Origin: Isohypsibius dastychi
Taxonomy: Eukaryota; Tardigrada; Eutardigrada; Parachela; Isohypsibiidae
Reading direction: 5' to 3'
Assembly: GCA_034696485.1 (NCBI GenBank)
Contig: JAQIWT010001034.1
Span: 1-12,932, forward strand
DNA length: 12,932 bases
Every line of letters starts with the position of its first letter. Positions within the stretch are counted from its first letter, which is position 1. The position numbers and the translations under genes were made by a program. Below the pieces are notes generated by a model that ran no database searches, had not been told where the DNA came from, and saw only the letters and a list, made by a program, of their open reading frames with translations. Of this stretch, positions 7,403 to 12,932 are shown piece after piece.

Positions 7403-10306
7403 ATGTTGCCTGTCGCATCTACGACCTCGACGAAACGTTTGCGGAGTCCTCAGGTTTGATGTTGTAGCTTTCGTTTGAGTGAGTTTCAGACTAAATCTTC
7501 TCTGGTATTAGGTGCCAAAAAATGGGTTGAATTCTCTTTTCATCTCGACTGCTGGGGATGTCAGGCCTGCAAAGCGTCTTCAGTTTGAACCGAAAATTTC
7601 CGGACCCTCGACGACATTGATCACTCCTCCGACGTCGACAGAAGATGTGGCGCTTAAGAAAAAAGCAGGTCCTTTCAGTGACATTGGTGAGAGAATCTTG
7701 TCGGGAAGGGATTTCCAGAATCCCAGAAATTTGTAGATTAATTAATATAACCGGTTACTATAACCGACTAAATCGTTCTTTGCGTTCGTCTAATTGAGTG
7801 TATTCCTTTTTCAGGCAAAAGGACATTTTGCGATTTCCCGCTTTATGTTATTCGCGATATCGAATTGAGTAAAGACTGCATGCGGCTGACCGTAATTTCG
7901 TCGACTTCCGGCGCACAAAAGATGTGCATTCTCCGTGGATTCTGGATGGATACTGTGATTTCTGTCGATGATCGAGTCATGGTCATTGGCAGCTTTGATT
8001 CCGTCGACACCTGCACCATTGACAACAATTCCGGCTTTTTGATCACCCATCCGGATACACTGATTTCCCCTACTCTTATTGGAGGAGCAAGTTATTGTAC
8101 AAGAAAAGCTCTTCTGCAAGATATGGTGCGCTCCGAAACGACAATTGAAATGTTCATTGGGACGCTTGTCCACGATTTGATGCAGAGAATTGCGGTGGCA
8201 GTCAGCAAGGTTGCGGGCTCTCGAAATCCGAAGGATTTATATCAGATTCGGACAAAACAAGGTTCGCAAAAAAATTTGGATTTTTAATTATTTAACGAAA
8301 CGAAATAAGACTGTTCTATTCGCTAGATGCAGTTGAGAGTTCGCTATCGATTCTTGAATTTTTACTACGGGACGCCAGATACCGGCAGGACATGTACGCT
8401 CTTCGCCTTGATGAAAACGAGGTTAGAAAAACAGCGTCGAATTTTATTCCCAAAATAGAGCAATGGGCATGGAGTGAGTTCGCCAAACCGGATTACAAAG
8501 TAGCGGACATCGAAGAGTGGATCTGGTCGCCTCGTTATGGAATTAAAGGTCGTGTGGACATGACGCTAAGAATCGGAAAGGAAATCAAACCACTGGAAAT
8601 CAAGACCGGAAAAGCGTCGTTCGGCGTATCGCACACTGGACAAGTTCTGCTCTACACCTTATTGCTGTCGGAGAAATACCAGGAAAATATCGACGAAGGA
8701 ATTTTATTCTATGCGAAAACCGGTGAATGGAATACTGTCGCAGCGAAACAGAGTGATTTGGGAGCACTGATCCGTATTCGAAACGATCTCAGTCATTATC
8801 TGAAAAAGCCACAAATCGTGGATAACCGGCCTTTATTAAATCTTCCCGCTCCCCTGAATAACCCAAGAACTTGTTCCACGTGCCAAATGAACACAACATG
8901 TAGCCTGTTTTATAAAACCGTGGAAGAGCCTAATGGCATCCGGAAGCAGCCGGACGGCGATTACTTTCACCAGCTTGTATCCTCGAAAATTTCTCATCTA
9001 AAACCGGAACACTTGGCTTATTTCCAAAAGTGGGTTGTTTGGATGTACATGGAAGTTCAACATTCTCAAGCTGGTGTTTCGGTCTTGGACATGTGGTTAT
9101 CAAACGACGGTCCGCCGGCTGAAAACGACGACGCCAAAATTAACTATATCACCGGATTGCGGGTTTCAGAAGTGAAGGGTACTTCGAACGGCCAACTGGT
9201 TTATTGTTTGCTTGGCGCGGCGGCCACGAAAGCGGTGGTAAATGTTGGAGATCTGGTTATCTTGAGAGAAGCCGCCGGACGTGGAATGGTCGCTGACTTA
9301 TGTACAATTAAACTGCTCGAAAAATTGCCCGTTGTGAAATTGGAACTTCATGCCGACCGATTTTATGATAATCCTGCGTTGGCGAGCAAATTGTTGCGAA
9401 TTGATAAGTATGTGTATTCCGCTTCGTCGATGGCTGGTTCATGGGACGGATTATCTCGACTTATGGAATCAGGACCAACTTCCGATCGCCTTCGTTCGCT
9501 GATCATTGATAAAATTTCTCCGAAATTTACATCCAGGATCAATAAAAACCAGCTTCTCCTTTGCAAACCGTTGCTGAAAAATGTGCCGGCGAATCAACAG
9601 AAAGCTGCATTGAAAATTCTGGCGATGGAAGATTACTTCTGTATCGATTCAAAAGGATGTGAAGGTCAGTCAGACTTGATCAAGTTATTTATATAATTTT
9701 CATCCAACTTAGTTTTGACCGGAAGTCGTCAGGTTCTCGACCTTTGCAATGCTGTAATCAAATCTTCTATTTTCTTTAGAGATGATAGCATTTGCCTCTT
9801 TGCTCATCCGTGTCCTGCTCACCTGCGAAAAATCAGTCCTTTTGGTGTGTTCAAGCGGTCAGACACTGGACTCTGTATTATTGGATGTTCGAAAGAATAT
9901 GTCGGATGCCAGACTACTGCGACTTGGGCCGCTCGCTCGTGTGAACTCCGAACTTAATGCCAAGTGTGCCGAATCTATCGCCGCGACAGAATCTTATTCT
10001 GTTATGACAGACACTTTTCGTTCTGCGCAGCTTGTGGGAACAACCTCCGGAAGTCATCGGCAGCCTGCTCTGACCAACCGGAAGTTCGATATTTGCATTT
10101 TGTTGGAAGCCACGTTAATGCTACAGCCGTCTATTCTGGGATTTATGATGCTGGCGGAGAAATATGTTTTCATGGGAGACTCTGAAAAGCATTTTCTGCC
10201 GAGGAATCGAAGCATTGATGCGGGAATGCAGGAGTCGGTTTTAGATGCTTTGAGAGAGACTGCTGAACATTCCGATGCTTGGCTTGTGATGGATTTCGAA
10301 ACCTGA
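7403..10306 (+). CDS. DNA2: DNA2-like nuclease with degenerate, truncated helicase domain
   Basis: Known family role: Dna2 processes Okazaki-fragment flaps and resects DNA ends, using a RecB/Cas4-type nuclease fused to an SF1B helicase. Exons are 7403-7453, 7512-7686, 7815-8261, 8327-9664 and 9780-10306. Introns of 58, 128, 65 and 115 nt are in phase, giving 845 residues (human about 1060). Nuclease signatures are complete: FIGTLVHD (His195), GRVDM (Asp302), PLEIKTGK (Glu315, Lys317) and GQVLLYTLL (Gln330, Tyr334). The iron-sulfur cysteines are C170 and C407-x2-C410-x5-C416. The helicase part is recognisable (NQQKAALKIL, 650s; SVLLVCSSGQTLDSVL, about 689; FDICILLEA, 773-781; GDSEKHFLP, 803-811). 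Walker A (GxxGxGKT) has become SKGCEEMI (666-673), the motif II Asp is Leu, and motif III Q is lost. It ends at TGA 10304-10306 before motifs IV-VI. The ATG at 7403 precedes TKRLRSP, a possible nuclear signal. The intact multi-exon nuclease argues against a dead pseudogene. Plus-strand AATAAA sites lie at 10573 and 10614. Confidence 0.9.
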
Positions 10307-10646
10307 ACCGCCTCATCCAGTTTTATATTTTGAATTTAGAATATGTGTAATTTGTGGCCAAAGATCACGATTCTCACGCGACTGATTTTATTGCTCTCTC
10401 ATTGTACCAAAGAATGTGTTGGTCTGGTTTTATCGATGTTTTTTCTAATTATCTGTCTAGAGTAAACCCGATTTTCGAATGCCGGCTATAAAATCACGAA
10501 CCGCTTCTAAAACACGCACCGTCACTGAACCACAAAAAAATGATACCCGGCAGTTATTGCACATCAGTGAAAAATAAACTCATAGAAAAAAACCGATTTT
10601 GAACCACGGACAGAATAAAATACGCCACTTCCGCTTGGCCAAATTT
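10307..10646. other. Convergent 3' flank between the DNA2-like and membrane-protein genes
   Basis: No coding frame continues the DNA2 helicase here: I looked for motifs IV-VI in all plus frames and saw none. Plus-strand AATAAA occurs at 10573-10578 and 10614-10619, and minus-strand AATAAA (TTTATT) at 10387-10392. If those signals are used, the two 3' UTRs would overlap tail to tail. Confidence 0.45.
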
Positions 10647-11078
10647 TCACCGGGCCATGGCCAATGACATGAAGAGGCAGCAATCCCCGCAGCAAGAGCT
10701 TTTCCCATGCTCCAACGAACCTGGAGCAGCCATATTTCGCTTCCGCCCTTTTCGAAAGCAGAAAACTTCTTTATAATAGCAAATCCAGATTGCGCCAAAT
10801 AAAATGAGTGCAGAACCAGCTACGGAAACTCCGACGACAGCGGCGAACGGCATTTCTCCTTTCAACGGTCCGTGAGGGTGCGTTAGTGTTTCATATTGGC
10901 TCCAGCTGCAGCAAAATGGCTTGTATTCCGCGGGATGGTCGGACAAACTCGGACAGCAAAGTGACATTGTTGAATTCGCTGGGCAATAAGTTTGACCACA
11001 TTTTGTCGCAGCTGACAAACCAAAACATAGCATCAGCAGGAAAACGGAAACCACATCCTCCTGTCGGTAAATCTTCAT
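10647..11078 (-). CDS. Small cysteine-rich type I membrane protein (Shisa/CYYR-like layout)
   Basis: A 143-residue single-exon frame. Residues 1-24 form a signal peptide with hydrophobic core VVSVFLLMLCFGLSA. A short ectodomain has paired cysteines (C27, C32, C41-C42, C57-C58) and one glycosylation site (N35-S-T). A single membrane helix spans about 78-102 (AAVVGVSVAGSALILFGAIW), followed by a basic stop-transfer stretch (FRKGRKRN) and a Cys-rich tail with SSCCGDCC (127-134). The order (signal, small Cys-rich ectodomain, one helix, Cys/basic tail) is like Shisa, CYYR1 or WBP1/VOPP1 proteins, but there is no Pro-rich PY tail and cysteine spacing does not settle the family. The start is the ATG at 11078-11076, downstream of an in-frame TAA. 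A CCAG|GTTCGT string after residue 120 could be a donor, so the true tail may differ. Confidence 0.55.
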   Translation of the reverse strand: MKIYRQEDVVSVFLLMLCFGLSAATKCGQTYCPANSTMSLCCPSLSDHPAEYKPFCCSWSQYETLTHPHGPLKGEMPFAAVVGVSVAGSALILFGAIWICYYKEVFCFRKGRKRNMAAPGSLEHGKSSCCGDCCLFMSLAMAR

Positions 11079-11228
11079 GTTCAAGTAAAGATACTGGAAG
11101 GGCGATTAGGAAAGATGCGACCTTGAAAAGATTCGAAAAAGGGTAATAAAATATCTGACGTTTTTGGAGCTGTTCCCTGCCTCAGAATCGTTATGTGCAA
11201 CACGACCTGCACCGCACTTCCACTGTGT

Positions 11229-11248
11229 CGCACCCCGCGACGGGTGCG
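11229..11248. repeat. 7-bp GC-rich hairpin
   Basis: CGCACCC (11229-11235) pairs perfectly with GGGTGCG (11242-11248) around CGCGAC. It lies about 150 bases upstream of the minus-strand membrane-protein start, so it could be a promoter-proximal element; nothing else supports a function. Confidence 0.45.
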
Positions 11249-11345
11249 GCACCGTGCCTAATGTCGAGCACAGTTGTACTCAACATCCACGCAAATTTCC
11301 GATTGGTTGATTTAATCTCCGCACCAGATGGCGAGGCGGGCCCGC

Positions 11346-11377
11346 ATAATTCAACTGCTACGCACCAGTTGAATTAT
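11346..11377. repeat. Perfect 12-bp inverted repeat with TTCAACTG arms
   Basis: ATAATTCAACTG (11346-11357) and CAGTTGAATTAT (11366-11377) are exact reverse complements separated by CTACGCAC. The arm core CAACTG/CAGTTG also resembles Myb or E-box sites, and GTTGAA recurs near the right edge of the window. Confidence 0.6.
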
Positions 11378-12026
11378 CACGCACTTGACTGCGCGATGGA
11401 TGCGCGCAGCGATGCAACTGTTATCTTGAAAATAAATTGGTCAAGCGCGCAATTGTTTAACTGTATCGCTCAACCCAGGCTGTCAGCTATCTTAATACTA
11501 CAACCGGTACGCATAATCCGAAAAATCATTCGATGGACAAATTGCATTTGTTTCTTCTCGTTTTGGCTTCAGTAGTTTCTTTGAATTGTTATCAGATGCC
11601 GTTTTTGTGTGACCTTGTCTGGTTGAATGCTGTAGTGCTTTTTTGGTTATTGGAGAATACGCAACCGGAAGGCAGATTCATTTCCGTTATTCACTGGCAC
11701 AATTCACCGTAAAAGAACACCATCTTTTACAATGCACTTCAAAAGGTTTTGAAAAACAAGAAGAATCAGTCAAAACAAAGAACAGGCTCATTCCTGATCA
11801 TAGCAAAAACAATGGCAAATTAAAAATCTGTATATTCATGAAAAACATATCAGTTCAGGTCGAGGTATCATTATTCAAAAATCTGTTCGTACAGAACAAC
11901 AAAGAACAAAACCAAAAGAAATTTCCGGTGGCTCGCTCTCCGCATAATCGTTCCTTGACCATCGTCGTCCTTGATTATTCTAGGAAAAAGAATAATCAAA
12001 TTACAGTAAAACACAATCGTAAAAAA

Positions 12027-12269
12027 TTAAGACTCACCCGATTCGTTTTCAGCTAAGGCACATTCATTTCGCTGAGCTTCATGCTGTTCTCGCTCGACTT
12101 CCTTCTGCTTCTTTACCGCCTGAGTAACAAAACCGCGGATTTTCTCGGCGATGAAAGAATTAAAATTTGCGATTGTCTTCTTGCCGTCCATTTTTTGCTT
12201 GTTGTCGGCAAAAACCTGATCAACATATCCTGCAAAAAAGAAATTTGCAGAACTTTTTGCAATTGCCAT
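12027..12269 (-). CDS. Small helical protein of unknown function
   Basis: An 80-codon ATG frame whose start follows an in-frame TGA. Residues 1-24 are mixed hydrophobic (ANFFFAGYVDQVF). About 45-72 form a strongly charged, probably helical or coiled-coil tail (VTQAVKKQKEVEREQHEAQR), and it ends ENESGES. I do not recognise it. A perfect donor string, CGG|GTGAGT, falls at 12038-12033; if used, the nearest acceptor at about 11980 leads to a stop within two codons, so the C-terminus changes little. The plus-strand frame at 12081-12305 is its antisense shadow. Confidence 0.4.
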   Translation of the reverse strand: MAIAKSSANFFFAGYVDQVFADNKQKMDGKKTIANFNSFIAEKIRGFVTQAVKKQKEVEREQHEAQRNECALAENESGES

Positions 12270-12305
12270 TATGGAAAGATGAAAATGTCAAAATATAAAA
12301 CATAA

Positions 12306-12885
12306 TGCCAAATGTTCTATTCATATTTCAGAAGTCCGGCACAATCTAAATTCCTATTTTGGGGCAGGTTTTTCAGTATTAAGCAAATTTATAATTCAAC
12401 ATGATTCTCCGCGTTCTGATACCACAAATTCATGTTTCTTAAAACCGATTGAACCTTTATCGGAATATTGGATCTTAGAGCTCCTTGTACCGATTAAAGT
12501 ATTCGCGTAATGTATTAAGTGTAGTCCGGAACAGTTCTAATTCGTTTGTTGACTTCATGCTGAGCAGCGGCACAGTTGATCTTCTTTGATTTGCAGCTCA
12601 ACAGTTAACGGACATGGTTAAACGTCGGTGCAAACAGGGGGGCGGAGCCCGCCTGGCAGATATTAAGACGTTATAGTTGAACACATCCTTAACATACCTG
12701 ATTTACCAGGCCTCCCTTTCCGTTACGCGCGTCATAGTTGAACATCACAATCACCCGTCAGATTAATTATTTCGAGCTCTCGGTTCGGTGAAAGTCCTGT
12801 TTTTGATCGGTTGCATTGTGCGCGCGGTTGAACTGTCTCAAATCTGGGGCAGGGCGTGGTTGTTTGAGTGAGCAGTGGCAACAAA
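12306..12885. other. Probable upstream region of a gene entering at the right edge
   Basis: No coding frame was recognised. The motif ATAGTTGAACA occurs at about 12674 and 12733, with a related GGTTGAACTG at about 12822. A GC-box-like GGGGGCGGAGC lies near 12638. The composition becomes GC-richer toward the edge, consistent with promoter sequence. Confidence 0.35.
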
Positions 12886-12932
12886 ATGGGGACACAGGTC
12901 AGCCGCCCCCTTCGAACTCGCGTTTCGGCGCG
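12886..12932 (+). CDS. Possible N-terminal fragment of a gene cut by the window edge
   Basis: ATG at 12886 in a good initiation context (CAACAAAATGG) opens MGTQVSRPLRTRVSA with no stop before the end. Gly2 with Ser6 matches the general N-myristoylation pattern MGxxxS. Only 15 codons are visible, so coding status and identity remain unproven. Confidence 0.25.
   Translation, partial: MGTQVSRPLRTRVSA

Larger units (their letters stand above)
11085..12026. other. Long region without a supported gene, rich in small inverted repeats
   Basis: Plus-strand open frames at 11195-11575 (begins with GTG, not ATG) and 11643-12056 show no family resemblance and no splice partner. The left half is CG-richer, with many alternating GCGC blocks and GTTGAA/TTCAAC motifs; the right half is A-rich. 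Two clear hairpins are listed separately. It likely holds the upstream region of the minus-strand membrane-protein gene. Confidence 0.4.

Noticed and set aside
9715-9957. Open frame continuing through DNA2 intron 4 into another reading frame
   Set aside because: It starts within the intron with TTG, and the Dna2-like sequence downstream of 9780 is in a different frame that joins exactly to exon 4.
10808-11146. Plus-strand 112-codon frame
   Set aside because: It is antisense to the signal-peptide/membrane-helix frame, which has much stronger protein features.
11195-11575. Plus-strand 126-codon frame
   Set aside because: It begins at GTG, has no recognisable domain, and runs through the inverted repeats.
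1-12932. tRNA, rRNA, CRISPR array or bacterial operon
   Set aside because: No cloverleaf or rRNA signature was recognised, no regular spacer array exists, and the genes are spliced eukaryotic genes.

Overview
This is eukaryotic DNA, almost certainly from a small-bodied invertebrate with a compact genome. Four protein families can be read only after removing short GT-AG introns (38 to about 145 nt, mostly 50-120). Acceptors are often TTTTCAG-like, and neighbouring genes lie a few hundred bases apart on alternating strands. The CPSF30 homologue has two CCHC knuckles, as in fly Clipper, rather than the single knuckle of human CPSF4. This suggests an ecdysozoan (nematode, tardigrade or similar), but the species is not identifiable by eye.

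Layout. 1-588: no gene I can support. 589-1456 (minus) and 1531-1978 (plus): two diverged head-to-head copies of one unrecognised multi-exon gene. The minus copy keeps every splice junction in phase but has one in-frame TAA; the plus copy is frameshifted debris. 2119-2545 (minus): a candidate secreted protein with a signal peptide and an LRRNT-like cysteine cap. 2600-3370: no convincing gene, but palindromic GGCCCCAT and GGCCGCATATA repeats. 3373-3762: three consecutive fold-back elements, the middle one shaped like a TA-flanked MITE.

3931-10306 is the housekeeping core. It holds a METTL2/8-type tRNA m3C methyltransferase (plus, 9 exons, 301 aa), converging on CPSF4/CPSF30 (minus, 6 exons, 275 aa). 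CPSF4 is divergent from, and shares a 499-bp upstream region with, a DNA2-family gene (plus, 5 exons, 845 aa). In each reconstruction every junction is in phase and the length ends exactly on a stop codon.

10647-11078 (minus) is a small cysteine-rich type I membrane protein converging on the DNA2-like gene. 12027-12269 (minus) is a small helical ORF of unknown function, and the right edge may hold the first codons of another plus-strand gene.

The most interesting item is the DNA2-like gene. Its RecB/Cas4-type nuclease site and four iron-sulfur cysteines are intact. The helicase has lost the Walker A and Walker B signatures and most of motif III, and the protein stops before motifs IV-VI. It reads as a stand-alone Dna2 nuclease carrying a vestigial, ATP-dead half helicase. 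The core genes serve tRNA modification, mRNA 3'-end processing and DNA replication/repair; their adjacency looks like ordinary compact packing, not a pathway cluster.
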